Part shown: positions 11,825-22,722 of the stretch, piece by piece | Layout of the letters: each line of letters starts with the position of its first letter | Position numbering within the stretch: position 1 is the stretch's first letter | From: Cudoniella acicularis | Taxonomy: Eukaryota > Ascomycota > Leotiomycetes > Helotiales > Helotiaceae | Length of the DNA stretch: 45,907 nucleotides | Direction: 5' to 3' | NCBI GenBank assembly: GCA_013054445.1 | Contig: JAAMPI010000279.1 | Span: 1-45,907 of the forward strand | Notes under the pieces: model-generated | Seen by the model: only the letters and a program-made list of their open reading frames with translations | Databases searched by the model: none | Told to the model about the DNA's origin: nothing | Translations under genes and position numbers: made by a program

Positions 11825-12432
11825 GCTCTCGAGAACCAAAAGCTCCTACGCAACCTCCTCACGCCGTTGCCCAGACTGCCTCTCCAACCCTTTTCCCTCA
11901 AATCCCTTCCCCTTCCCCTCCACCTCTAGCTTTAGCCAAAACGCCTCCAAAAATCTCTCAGTTTCGAAGTCATAGACACCGCATTCGACGAATTCAATAG
12001 CGCCTTCAACGATTTCCAAGAAAACTCAAGAAAATTCAACGAAAGATCAAGACAGTTCAAAGAGCGCCAACAAAGAGCAAGCCAAAACCAGGAAAAACAG
12101 GAAACAACCAAAAAGAAAGATCCTTTCGAATATCTCGGTGCCACATCTAAAAAAAAAATCGAGAAATAGAACGCGAAATGGAGCGGAAGAGAAAGGAGGC
12201 GGCAATTCCTCGTAGGTATAAGAGTTGGTCTCCTCGCCAGGCGCAGTTTTTTCAAGAGAGACCATCGTTGATTGAGGGGTTGTTTGAGTTCGCTGTGGTG
12301 ATGGCTCTCATAGTGGGGTTTATTTATGTCTTGAGTGTTGTTATGGGCATGAATCTTGTGCCTTGGGATACTGGGGCTGCGGCTGGGCATGCTGGTGGGA
12401 CGGGTTCGAAGGAGAAGTTTTGGATGTATTAG
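11825..12432 (+). pseudogene. Predicted mitochondrial-type single-span membrane protein, frame broken twice
   Basis: Three overlapping frames together make one plausible protein. Segment 1 (about 11825-11960) reads LSRTKSSYATSSRRCPDCL, Arg/Ser-rich like a mitochondrial presequence, right after a polypyrimidine tract ending in CAG that could be a splice acceptor. Segment 2 (11963-12158) reads FEVIDTAFDEFNSAFNDFQ and continues as a charged coiled-coil-like helix to DPFEYLGATSKKK. Segment 3 reads REIEREMERKRKEAAIPRRY, then a hydrophobic span (EGLFEFAVVMALIVGFIYVL) and the end KEKFWMY at TAG... stop 12430-12432. The change from segment 2 to 3 falls exactly in a run of ten A (12149-12158); the first change lies near 11955-11965. 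I do not recognise the family. It is either a pseudogene or an intact gene with homopolymer sequence errors; the first exon may lie in the AT-rich tract upstream. Confidence 0.45.
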
Positions 12433-13406
12433 TAGAGTTAGTTTTGGGGTTGAGTACTGCGTGTGAATTTGTTGGCGTGGTAGGAGGATATAGGTTTCTT
12501 TTGTTGGGAAGAGGAAGGAAGGATGGTATACTCGGTAGCTGATAGCTGCAACTTATAAACTAACAGTCTGAAGGAATCAAAGTAACCTACGAAATAGAAA
12601 GAACCCTTAAATGTGCTACGTACACGTTTTCAAACATATTATTCCACAGTAAAGCGAAACACTTATCTAGAAAAACAAATAAAATAAGCTCTAAAACCCT
12701 CGAAAACCAGAGATATTTTGTCGTACTAAGCTTCTATATCTAGAGGCTTTAAATAATAGTTTTACAAAACCCCAGGGGAAAATAATCCATGAAAACACGA
12801 AAGCATCAACTTCTCAATTTGGTGTACCCTTCTTTGAAACACAGAAAACAGATATCTCTCCACCTTCAAGACATGAAATTTTCAAGAAACTTTCTAAGGG
12901 TAGGGACCCTCTTGCATTTAGCTCATATATCTATCCTAAAATTTAAACCCCAGAAAACCATTAGAGACGAAAACTAAAACAATCACCCTATAAGTAGCCC
13001 TCCAGGTCCTAGAACCTATTTTCTATCTCATTAAGAGGAAGGGAATATTCGCTAATGTTTGGAATTAAGATCGAAATCGCGTTATCCCTTGCCTAGATCC
13101 TAAACCCTAGAAAGCCCCGAGGCTCTCAGCAGAGAGAGCAGAGACAGAGCACAAAATTATAACACTAATCACAATTTTCAGAGTGAAGGTATTCAGTTCA
13201 ATGGCGTTCTTATTCACTTCCATTAGATACTACCCACCCAGAAACGCTATGCAGATATCCAAACATGCAATGCAAACCCAACCGTCGAATGCAAACCGCT
13301 GAAAATGCAACCTAATGTACTGCTACCGCCCATAATTACTCTGATCCGTAGTCACATCCAAGCTAGTTTGTTCCCGACTTCTCTTCGCCTGTTCAACACT
13401 GGTTCC
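12433..13406. other. Convergent intergenic region
   Basis: This lies between the 3' ends of the broken membrane-protein gene (plus strand) and the amino-acid transporter (minus strand). It should contain both terminators. No coding frame, repeat or RNA gene is recognisable. Confidence 0.5.
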
Positions 13407-15967
13407 CTACTCGGCTCCAATCATGCTCTTGGGTAGGAATGCCCAAATCGTTCCCACTGTCGCAAGAATCGAGCATACAAAGATGAGGAAGTAGTCCAGA
13501 AGCCGCTCGGCAGTGCTAACCTCCTTCCCAAAGATCTTCAGATAAAACATGAGTGGTAAAATTACACAAATGGTGAAGCAGAGAGTTGATCCCATAAATG
13601 CCATGATGCTGTCGAATGCCGGAAATAGAATCGAGGTGATGACGAATATTATAATAACCAGAATGCGGATGGCTACCCTGAGGATACCTCGGGTCCAGCC
13701 TGATAATCCTGTCAAAGGAGGAGCGTCGGAGATGGTTTGAGGGTCCAAGCCGCCGAGGACCTCAAAAATTGACACAATGGGCCGAGCATTAAGAGGTATC
13801 TTGGTGAGTGGGATGATAGCAATGAATATACTCATGAGGATGGAGAGCGTGCGAGGATAGCCGGAAGTGCCAATGATGTTGGCTGTGATCTCGTCCATCA
13901 CTCCGTCACCAAACATGAGGATACCCGCTACCGCGGTCAAGCAGTCGAGGAGATACTACAGGGAAAATTATTACAGGACGATGATACGGATTATAATTCA
14001 CTTACTGTGAAAGTAAAAGTAACCTTGATAGACTTCTTGAACTTGTACGGGTGACGCATGTCTCGATATATATTAGGGAACACAGAGTGACCGCCCCAAG
14101 GAGACATGAGAAGACCGAAAGAAAGTGGCAAGGTAAGCCAGTTAGACGGAAACAAATATGTCGCAGCTGGCTCACGTAGTGAACCGGGGGTATGCGGCTT
14201 GATGAATCCATCAATAAATACAATTAGTACAACTGGATAACTGTCAATCAATGATCACGAGTCGAAATAACGAACTGAGTTTCTGCGTGCAAGTGATTAT
14301 ACAAAAGAGCTTATTTTCTGCGCAGATGAATTATAGAAGTGGGAAGCTGGGTTTGACTTACTGGAAAAGCACGAAAAAATACCAATCACGCTGCTAAAAC
14401 TGAGTATTCGCAACGGTGCAAAATTCAGGGGTATCAAGAGAAGACCACATAATATCTTCCATTCGGTCACGCCAACTCCTGGGATCAAAAGATCCAATGT
14501 ATCCGCAAAAAGAACGATGAGTGCAACGCAGGCTGCCAATAATTCCAAAGTAAATAGCACACTGGTCGCTATTCGTGCCTTTTGTCCATAACTGACGAAC
14601 GCAAGATCGGCGAATGTGATTAGACTTGTGTCGACATCCATACATTTTGCAAGCAGTCTTGCCGTATATGCTGTCACAACAGCAGACAAGAAAAGAAAGC
14701 CCATTCCACAAAGCCAACCGGCATACTTGATGCCCATAGGAAGACTCAATAGCCCCACTCCGATGAGGACATTCGTAGAATTGAAAATGGTTTGAGGAAG
14801 TGTGGATTGGCCCGTAACAACATAAACAACTCGGCCATCCTGCTCAACCTCTTTGACAATTAGAGGTTGGCGATCTCCCTCTGTCGTATGTGCTGTTGCT
14901 GCAGCTTGCTGTTGTCTCCACAGCTCTGCTGCCCGGTGCATAGAAGATTCATTCAAGGTTGAATGGATTGTTCCATATGATGTTCCATAGCTGCCTGCGA
15001 GAGGAGTAGCTAGATGCGGGGCAATAGCAAATATGGATTGCCTGCCAAAACTGCCGGGTCCACTAGCAAACTCACTTCCCAATCGTTTCCCCACGGAGTC
15101 GTTATGCTGAAGTGGCCGTGTTGGTATCGTTTCGTTTTCTGGAGCAATAGATTCATCGTCAATGGCCTCTTCGGGACTTCTTGAAGCTTCAAGATGTGCT
15201 CTTAGAAGAGATGTGCGAGGTATGCGTCCATATTCAGGATCTGTTCTCCCGTATTCGATCGTCTCTGTGGCATCGTGTTCGTCTTCGTCTGCAAGAATAA
15301 ATGAAGGTCGGTGCGGTACAACTTCGAGGAAATTCGCTGCCCGACTCCAACTTCGAGCAAAATTCTCAATGCTATTGACTCCTCCTACTTGAGCCAGCGA
15401 GTTAATACGAAGAGCGATTGAAGATCTGGAAAACCTTGGATTAGCATCTGTAAATAACCATATTGTGCTTGGAGTTTCGACGTGAGGAAATAGGTAGTTT
15501 GATCATTTTAGAAACCTAAATGCGGTGCAGCCTCCTCCGTAGAGAGGCTTCTCTCAGAATTTCAGCAACTTGATATTCCCAGGGGATAATGAGATCTAAG
15601 CATGCCACAAAATCGCAGACTTTTGAGTAGCACATGCTCTCCCTTCTTCTCCAAGGTCTTCCTTGGTTCTTCGCACAACTTGAAAGTTTCCCGCAAATTC
15701 AAGCTTTGCAGCCTTCGAAAAATTCCCAAAAATTGAGATACGGTAGAAGAAATAAACAGCTTACCTCCGTCTTCGGAGCCCATCATGGTTGCCTTCTGTA
15801 TTTTCCGGCACGTTCAAATTTACAGCAGAGCCGTGATTTGAGTTCTCTTGTTCACTGAATCGAATGCTTCGTCCACCAGTGGAGCTCACGGAACCTCGAT
15901 GAGAAGAACCGGCGGGTCCGTACTCATATTCGTCCCAATTTCTTGGGTTCCGCGAAGGTCGGCTCAT
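13407..15967 (-). CDS. Vacuolar amino-acid transporter, AVT1-like (AAAP family)
   Basis: Four exons with consistent phases: 15967-15765, 15425-14362, 14232-14006 and 13955-13407, giving 680 residues. The first ~270 residues are hydrophilic and Ser/Arg rich (start MSRPSRNPRNWDEYEYG), the cytosolic N-terminal region typical of Avt1-type proteins. The transporter domain starts at GQSTLPQTIFNSTNVLIGVG followed by LLSLPMGIKYAGW, the hallmark first helix of amino acid/auxin permeases, and continues with about ten more hydrophobic spans, including SPWGGHSVFPNIYRDMRHP and TKIPLNARPI, both family motifs. Such proteins exchange neutral amino acids for protons across the vacuolar membrane. The ATG at 15967 was chosen because an upstream in-frame ATG at 16075 adds a non-conserved hydrophobic leader. 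The first intron is 339 nt, the others 129 and 50 nt. Substrate is not predictable. Confidence 0.9.
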
Positions 15968-17203
15968 TGCTAGAAACACATGCAGTGTCTCGGTAGCTGA
16001 GTACTTCTGTGTTGTGGTGGAGAAAGCTGCTACGCGCAGGCAGATGTTGAATAAAAGTAGGAGACTTTTGCTCAACGAAGAGAAAAGCTCTTGTTCAAGA
16101 GGAAAATCCTTGTTCGAAAGAGGAGAAGTATTTGTGACGGCTTTTCATGCGGTTCCATGGTCCCCTCTAATCCTTATCGGCACCGGTCGTGTTGCCTTGA
16201 TTGGTCAATCGCAGCTAACGCCACACCAAGGAGTCTCACATAATGCCAGGCCTGAGCACAGCTCGTGCAGACGATTTTGTTCTTGATATCAAGGTTAGAT
16301 GATTGAGCCTATTACTAGCTGCATGTTTAGCAGATGCTGTGCAACATGAAAGCGTGCGATTCTGCAAAGTCCAATATCACACAACAGCTGTCAGCTCTGA
16401 AGCTGCACAGCCGTTTCGCAGCTATTCTCGCTTCTCATGGACTAGGATCTGAGATTGCTTAGTGGGGCAGGCCGATAAGTACCCAGTAAGTGCAGAAACT
16501 TTTGCACATATCCTGGTGACATGCAAACTCCATGCAAGTCAACCGATGGGAACCGAACTTTTCGAATCAACTGATCTCCCCGCTTACCGAGTACATTGCT
16601 ATACATGTGTAGTCTTTACAAAAGAGGATTGAAATGGGCAACGATGCCGACATCGAGGCGAGGCAAAGTAAATTATGGCGCATCTATGATTGGTTCGTTA
16701 GCTTTCGATTTGGAATGTACCTACTGTGCCAAATTCTCTCAAAGGCGACTTGAGAACAGTCAATTGCGCAAAGACTGATAGAGATTAAAGAAACTCGATG
16801 GGAAGATAATGATCTGGGAAAGACCCAGAGCCGCAAGCACTGTCGGATTGTGAGGCTTTTTTAAAGAAAAATATCGCAGCTTCTAATCGTTGCATTTGTG
16901 TACCACTCTCTCTTGCATCCGTGAGACATGTCACTGGCGGGGTTCAGGAAATTTAGAATGCTGTCGTCCTGAGTTCTCTGTCTCGTACTGAACCAAGAGG
17001 GTTGAGCATTTAAAAATTGTCCACACTGCTCGTCAATAAACCCTACACATACATGAGGAGCTTCGAGTCATTTACGTGCTGTGTTCCCCATCCATCTCAG
17101 CACTTGATTGGATTTCATGAACCGCATTGCGAAACTCTCTCCAAGATCGCTAAACTATGATCAAGACCATGCAGAGCAGCATTATGCATCGAGTTAAACA
17201 ACA
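15968..17203. other. Intergenic region between AVT1-like and BMT2
   Basis: Holds the transporter promoter (right after 15967) and the 3' region of BMT2. Only short frames (at most 90 codons) without family features are present. No repeat or RNA gene seen. Confidence 0.5.
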
Positions 17204-18073
17204 TCATTTGAGAACAATGGCAAAATTGTTTCTCGTTTTCCCGGACCGAATCTCTTCTTTCTTGAAACCAAAATTCCGCTTCGTGGTTGCTGATTCCAGC
17301 CGGAATAGGTAATATACCAGCTTAGTCGAAAGCTTCTTCTTCACACAGACGAACCCTAAAGCTTTCATGATGCCCTCTAGTTTGGCCTCATCAATGTATC
17401 TTGAGTTCATAACGCAAGGCGCGGGTAGGACGAGAAAAACACTGGGAAAGAACTCCTGAAGATTGCCCGTGTACTTTGTTGTCCTCAAGAATTTCAGGGT
17501 CCGGAGTAGCATGTTCCCTTTGCCCACTGCATCTGGAACGTAATTGAGAACGAGAGAAAGACTGATGATGTCGAAAAGCTCATTTTCGGTTACAGGCAAA
17601 GGCCTCTCCATGAAATCTTGCTGCTTGATGCCCTGGCTTTGGCTATTCAAATCAATCCTTTCCATCTCGAACAAGTGGCTCTTCGAACAGGCGTTTGTGG
17701 TACTCAAGGCTCCAACTTCCAGCATTCGAACCGGATGAGAATTTTTAAGCTGTTCCCTCAGCATCGGTACAACAGGTGTCAGCCACTCCATTAGAATCTT
17801 TGAGCTGTCCCCTCCTCTGTCATTGCTTTGCCCAAGAAGACTCGCTTTCTGGTATTTTTGAAGCCCTCCCTTCACCTCAATCTCCTTCGCAATAGCCTCT
17901 GCCTTTGCATCGTCGCCGTCAGCGAGAGCTTTCGCCCGCTGTTTCTCGAGTGTGTGATGAGTTCGGATCAGTGTCCTGGTTGCTTTGCTGGATATTGAGG
18001 CAGTGTATTTGACGGTAGGTGGTCGACCCAACGACAGTGATTTCAGCTTGGTCTTCTTCTTCTTAGTTGCCAT
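17204..18073 (-). CDS. BMT2: 25S rRNA adenine-N1 methyltransferase Bmt2
   Basis: An uninterrupted 289-residue frame. The lysine-rich N-terminus (ATKKKKTKLKSLSLGRPP) fits nucleolar import. The body shows a Rossmann-like AdoMet-binding stretch (VRMLEVGALSTTNACSK, near residue 115), then the family segments MERIDLNSQSQGIKQQDFME and FDIISLSLVLNYVPDAVGKG. These are characteristic of Bmt2, which makes m1A at position 2142 (yeast numbering) of 25S rRNA in the nucleolus. Length is close to the usual 300-340. It is divergently arranged with the ribosomal protein gene RPL25, start codons only 215 bp apart, so the two ribosome-related genes probably share a promoter region carrying a TCACGTGA site. No defects visible. 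Confidence 0.88.
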   Translation of the reverse strand: MATKKKKTKLKSLSLGRPPTVKYTASISSKATRTLIRTHHTLEKQRAKALADGDDAKAEAIAKEIEVKGGLQKYQKASLLGQSNDRGGDSSKILMEWLTPVVPMLREQLKNSHPVRMLEVGALSTTNACSKSHLFEMERIDLNSQSQGIKQQDFMERPLPVTENELFDIISLSLVLNYVPDAVGKGNMLLRTLKFLRTTKYTGNLQEFFPSVFLVLPAPCVMNSRYIDEAKLEGIMKALGFVCVKKKLSTKLVYYLFRLESATTKRNFGFKKEEIRSGKTRNNFAIVLK

Positions 18074-18158
18074 CTTCGAATTGAAGACATGTTGTTATGC
18101 TATTGGGAAAAATGAGTTGTGAGCCTGCAAAAAAACCTTGTGAAGTTGCAGAGGGGTT

Positions 18159-18166
18159 TCACGTGA
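18159..18166. promoter_or_regulatory. TCACGTGA palindrome in the BMT2/RPL25 divergent promoter
   Basis: A perfect Cbf1-type palindrome lies 86 bp upstream of the BMT2 start and about 123 bp upstream of the RPL25 start. Because it is symmetrical it could serve both genes. Cbf1-like factors are known at ribosomal protein promoters of several ascomycetes; function here is inference. Confidence 0.5.
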
Positions 18167-18288
18167 TGTGGCTTGGCATCGCGCTAACGAGGTAGGGCTT
18201 TCAATCCCACAAAGTTGATCTGAAATATTTTGACCGACAAGAACCTTCCGACAGCTTCTTCACGACAACCACGACAACAACCTTCGAC

Positions 18289-19060
18289 ATGCCTCCAAAG
18301 GACACAAAGAAAGGTACAATCTCCTTTCTAATCAATTTTCGATCCTCTCGTTGAGGCGCCATGCGTGTTTGTAATCAGTCTCGAACTTTTCGTGATCGAA
18401 ATTTTCGAACCTTCAATCACCATGCGCCGAAGATGAGGAGGGGGTTTTGCGCACCAGCAGCAGCAGATATTGCGAGTTCATCAAGAGCGATTGCTGATGC
18501 GTAAGTTTTACAGGTGCCGCCGCCAAAGGCCAGGCTGGCAAGAAAGCCAATGCTGCTGCCAAGTCAGCTTTGAAGGGTGTAAGTCTTCAATTAATTCCAG
18601 CAATGCGATCGCTTGCTGATAATATCCAGGTCCACTCCCACAAGGTCCGAAAGGTTCGCAAGTCCACGACTTTCCACCGACCCAAGACCCTCGAGCTCTC
18701 CCGATCGCCAAAATACCCACGCAAGTCGGTACCCCACCAACCTCGACTTGATGAACACAAGGTCATCGTCCACCCTCTCAACACCGAGAGCGCGATGAAG
18801 AAGATTGAGGAAAACAACACCCTGGTTTTCATTGTTGATATCAAGGCCAACAAGAGACAAATCAAGGAGGCGTTGAAGAAGCTTTATGACATTGATACTG
18901 TCAAGATTAACACCCTCATCCGGTACGTTTAATTTGGACTTGCCATGTAGAATATTTGCTAACAGCTCCTAGACCTGATGGATCTAAGAAAGCCTTTGCC
19001 CGCCTGACACCTGATGTTGATGCTTTGGATATTGCTGCTACCAGGCTCGCAATTGTCTAA
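18289..19060 (+). CDS. RPL25: Large ribosomal subunit protein uL23 (Rpl25)
   Basis: Four exons, 18289-18313, 18514-18578, 18630-18922 and 18973-19060, with all phases matching, encode 156 residues. The N-terminus is the usual lysine/alanine-rich extension ([20 protein letters not shown]). The uL23 fold follows: [37 protein letters not shown] and [20 protein letters not shown], then the conserved C-terminal [15 protein letters not shown]. uL23 binds 25S rRNA near the exit tunnel and is a docking site for nascent-chain factors and SRP. Introns are 200, 51 and 50 nt; the longer first intron directly after eight codons is typical of fungal ribosomal protein genes. It is divergent from BMT2. No anomalies. 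Confidence 0.96.
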
Positions 19061-19517
19061 ATGCTCTGGTTAGATGATGGAGTTACGAGCGAGGGATTCG
19101 ATATGGTCATGGATTTCACCCGTTCACTTCGTGGCTACGAAATATGCGGCTGTTAATTGCATTCACAAGGCGTAAATGATTTACATACCAATCAAAAATG
19201 CACAAAAGTGCTTCCTTCCGCCAATCATCTCCAAAAGAATGCCACGGTGATTTTCAAATCTGCTATGATCTCAAATGCCATAGCCAATCCTACAGAGTCC
19301 ACACAAGGAGGATTACTACGCTGCACCTAAAGCTTTTGCTTAATTTTACATCTGGATTTGGAGCCCTAAAATTGTAGATTAAATTTGAAATTTGTTAAAA
19401 TCTTTTTTATATCGCCGAAAATCCTTTCGCATGAGCGCCACATTATTGAATCTAACTATCTAGACATTCAAGACCAGTCACAGGTATTTGCAACATTAGC
19501 TGGGTCAGTCATAGCCA
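19061..19517. other. 3' region of RPL25
   Basis: Downstream of the ribosomal protein gene, with short AT-rich stretches (about 19330-19450). It should hold the RPL25 polyadenylation region. Nothing else is recognised. Confidence 0.5.
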
Positions 19518-19700
19518 TTACAGATATTTTAAGTGGATTGTAGACTTTTCACCCTGCAATTCAGGCCAAATATCCTCTCCATCATGATTCATGCCGTAGG
19601 AGTGAAGTGCCATCCGCCCATTCGCGCCCAATTCATACTCGTACAAGTTCCGCTCAGTATCATACACCTTCTGGCCTTCACGCATACGGTATCCAACCAT
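19518..19700 (-). other. Unassigned 60-residue ORF downstream of TIM8
   Basis: A short frame (start MVGYRMREGQKVYDTERN, then LYEYELGANGRMALHSYG and NHDGEDIWPEL) of balanced, polar composition that reads more like protein than most chance frames nearby. It lies 31 bases beyond the TIM8 stop on the same strand. It could be an unrelated short gene, an extra 3' exon, or chance. No family recognised. Confidence 0.2.
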
Positions 19701-19730
19701 TCATCTGCCAGGCATAACGATCACTTCCCA

Positions 19731-20255
19731 TCACCACCCGCCTCCCCCCAATCCTCCACGTAGACAGATATCTTCTCCCAACCTTCTCCCCACCGATGAC
19801 CCAGTCCCTCCCAAAACCCAAATCACTGACTCCGACCTCATCTTGTCAAGATGTTTAATAACCGTAAAATTCGCATCCAAAAACCGATCCACACAATTCT
19901 GCGCGCAGCTCTCCTCGCCCTTCTCCAATTTACCACTGCGAATTGTGCCAGTAACACATTTCCTCCAGCAGATATCCGTCAGATTGTGAACCGCTGCATT
20001 CATTCATCATTAGCTACTCTTTCGCTTCTCAATGCGCAAAACTAGACAGCCACAAGCTAAAAAAAAAAGCTGCTAGAAAGGGGAGGTATATGCGTAGAAT
20101 AGAGAAAATGAGGGAAGGAAAGAGGGAAACAAACTCTGTTGTATCCTAGCCTTCTGGCTCTCATTCACGATAAATTGCTGTAGCTCCTGCTTGTCCTTGT
20201 CTGAGAGCTTCGAGAGGTCGATACTCTGGTCAAGCTGCGAGGCTGGGGAATCCAT
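19731..20255 (-). CDS. TIM8: Mitochondrial intermembrane-space chaperone Tim8
   Basis: Two exons, 20255-20135 and 19993-19731, joined in phase (intron 141 nt). The small-TIM domain has the twin CX3C motif: C49-x3-C53 (CWRKC) and C70-x3-C74 (CAQNC), spaced by 16 residues as in Tim8, with the flanking Tim8 sequences DKDKQELQQFIVNESQKARI, LTDICWRKC and NCVDRFLDANF. Tim8 pairs with Tim13 to shuttle hydrophobic precursors such as Tim23 across the intermembrane space. The domain ends near residue 93 (KMRSE), where most Tim8 proteins stop, but the frame here continues for about 34 more residues, partly Gly rich, to the stop at 19731-19733. An unseen small intron or a genuine extension are both possible. 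Identity of the domain is firm; the C-terminus is uncertain. Confidence 0.88.
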
Positions 20256-20750
20256 TTTTCGCGTTTGTTTGGGTGTGGGAATAGGTTCGCGGCGCTCGAA
20301 TTGGAAGCTTTAAAGACTTCTTTCTGCCTGGTTGAGATTTGTGGGTGGTAATGCTGGATGATGGCGGCGAACAAGGTGTTGATAATCTCCAGAAATTATC
20401 ATTTGAATCGGCTCGGGATTAGTCCCTGGAGCCGATCCATACCACGTGATTATTTGTTGCCCCTTTTGAGCCTTATTTAGTTTGTTCTCGGTCGGACATC
20501 ACTCGTTGGTAATTAAATAGAGGTACGAGTTCATGAAAGTCGGTTTGATTCCCACTCATTATTTCATTATTACTACCTGTCATGTATATTCTAGAATATG
20601 ACCAAACGAAAAGGGGAATATCGCTTATAGATGAGTAGAACCGATGAAACTCTCCAAAAACTTCCAAGACTCTGCGAAAAAATGCAGAGTACAGCAAGGG
20701 CAAAGTGTCTAACTGCGCTTGCTTCAATCAAGGCCTGAGATAGCTTCCAT
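20256..20750. other. Intergenic region between TIM8 and the CorA transporter
   Basis: It holds the TIM8 promoter and the 3' region of the CorA gene, both on the minus strand. A CACGTGA site (20443-20449) stands 188 bp upstream of the TIM8 start. No gene seen. Confidence 0.5.
20443..20449 (-). promoter_or_regulatory. TCACGTG site upstream of TIM8
   Basis: Read on the TIM8 strand this is TCACGTG, the Cbf1/bHLH core, 188 bp before the TIM8 ATG. It matches sites near BMT2/RPL25 and SPC1 in this window. Function is inference. Confidence 0.35.
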
Positions 20751-22722
20751 CTAGATGTATCTCATACGCTTCGCAATGATGAGGCAGACGATTGAGAACA
20801 GGGCAAGAACTCCGAAAATGCCAAAGAAGGGGCCCAAACCATCGACGTTCCTCCATGGCACTTCAACGTTCATGCCGAACATACCACAGACCAAATTCAA
20901 AGGAACGAGGATCGATGCAAGTAGCGTGATCTTGCTGAGAACTTTATTGGCTTGGTTCCCCTGGGTGATATTGTCGATGGAGAGTTGAGCAAGATAATTG
21001 CTGTGTGATCTCGACAGCATCTTTTCAAAGTGCCCTAAACTGGTCATCATAGTGACAACGTGATCTTGAATATCACCAAGATAGAGGCCGATATCCATAC
21101 GTGGCGTAACCTTATAATTGGCATTGCACCTCTTCGTAAATCCCCGAAGCACGTCTGCTTTGCCTCCAAGGAGCTTCATCAGACCCATAACGTTTTTGCG
21201 GACCATACCAATTCGACGCAAGAAAGAATGCATATCATCGTTTCTTGCAACGAAAACTTCGTCTTCGATAATATCGGTTTCATGCTCTATCTTCGTAATA
21301 ATAGGAGCGAAAGAGTCGACAATATCATCGCTGATCATTTGTTAGTACAGTTACTCGAATCTATTGCAGTTATACTCACATTAAGGCATAGCAAATCCAG
21401 TCACTGCTGAGAGCCACATAATCTTTTAGCATGGTGATCCTCTTGCGAACATGTGCGGCATGCGGGTTTGGCGAGAAGCTGAAGCTGAGAGTACCCTCAC
21501 GGAATACAACCACGTAGATATTGAAAGGCTCGTACTCTTGACCGCCGTCAATTTCCTCGACATGGAAAGATCGGAAGCACGCGAAGTAATAAGACGGAAA
21601 GAGTTCGATTTTCTCACGAGCTTCCTGGGTCCCAATATCTTCGATAGTGAGAGGATGGACACCAAAGGCCTTGCAGATGGCTCGAATTTCCTCATCTGTC
21701 GGATTATTCATGTTTAACCACCAGACACCATCCTCTTCATCTTGCCCCTGAGGAAAGGTAAAGAGGCTTCGGATATTTTCTCCCGGTAGAAAGAGGTCCC
21801 CAAATTCTGCAGCGTGTATAGTGGACTCTGCTTGCGAAGAAAAGAATTCGAATCGGTTGACATCGATACCATTTTGCCGTTCCCCTATAGATGAAGCCTT
21901 GCTTGGTTTCTCAAATTCCTTTTCACCCAATGACGAAGAGTCGTTCGATGGCATTTCAAAAATCTCGCCATTGGAGCTAACAACTATCGAAGATTGTGGG
22001 ATTTTAGGGCGCCGCAGATCGTTGAATACCTTTGCCTGAGGTTGGCCTTTAGGTGGAGTTCTTTCGCGGTTCTCTTCCTCCGCAATGAAATCCTCGAGCT
22101 CTTCAAAGTTAATCTGGAGAGTTGTTTTGTTTGCGGTATTATAGAGAGGAAAGCAAACGTCTTCTTCCGCCTCCGACTTAGCAGATGAAGCAAAGCTTTT
22201 TGCATCGTTATCATTGGTGAAACGTCTGCTGCGGAGGCTTCGACGACTGGCCCCTGAGACACTCCGGTGGACAGTACAATCCTCGTGGCGTCTAGCCTCT
22301 GCGAAAGCTTTGACTGAATTTGGATCGGAGATTGACATTTCACGCTCTCGTCGTCGAGCGTCAGCGAATGCTTTCACCGAATTTGGTGGTGAGACGGATC
22401 GTGGACGTGGATCGAGTGTGGTTACAGTTCCGCGGCGGCTCCTATCTTTGATGCTAATTCGGCCAGGAAAGGTAGAGGCATCCCGAGATTCTTCGCCCAC
22501 AATAGCCTCTTCAAAGTCTCTAACGACGGGATGAAGGAGCCCATCATTGACGAAAGACAAGCTGGGAACCGTAAGAGCTTGCCCACTGACGCTGTTCATG
22601 GTCTCAAATGTGCCACGTCTAGATCGTGGCTTTTGGACGGAAGGAATCTGATGGGTGTGGTCATCCAATTCAGGAACAGGGGTGCTGTAACCCGTGTTGA
22701 ACGTATCCTCGTGGTCGGACAT
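20751..22722 (-). CDS. CorA-family magnesium transporter (Alr1/Mnr2 type)
   Basis: Two exons, 22722-21380 and 21330-20751 (intron 49 nt, GTGAGT donor), encode 640 residues. Residues 1-320 are a Ser/Arg-rich, presumably cytosolic region that contains an internal duplication: NSVKAFADARRRE (114-126) and NSVKAFAEARRHE (135-147), and RSRRGT appears twice. The CorA domain follows, with DGVWWLNMNNPTDEEI, HPLTIEDIGTQEAREKIE, YYFACFRSF and YALIDDIVDSFAP across the splice junction. Near the C-terminus are two membrane helices (about 578-597 and 614-633), with the signature GMN at 600-602 within FGMNV. GMN is required for Mg2+ transport. The long N-terminus fits the fungal Alr/Mnr2 group of plasma or vacuolar membrane transporters. 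No defects seen. Confidence 0.92.

Noticed and set aside
11932..12390. Minus-strand ORF of 152 codons
   Set aside because: Antisense of the broken membrane-protein gene, whose plus-strand reading has coherent helix and membrane segments.
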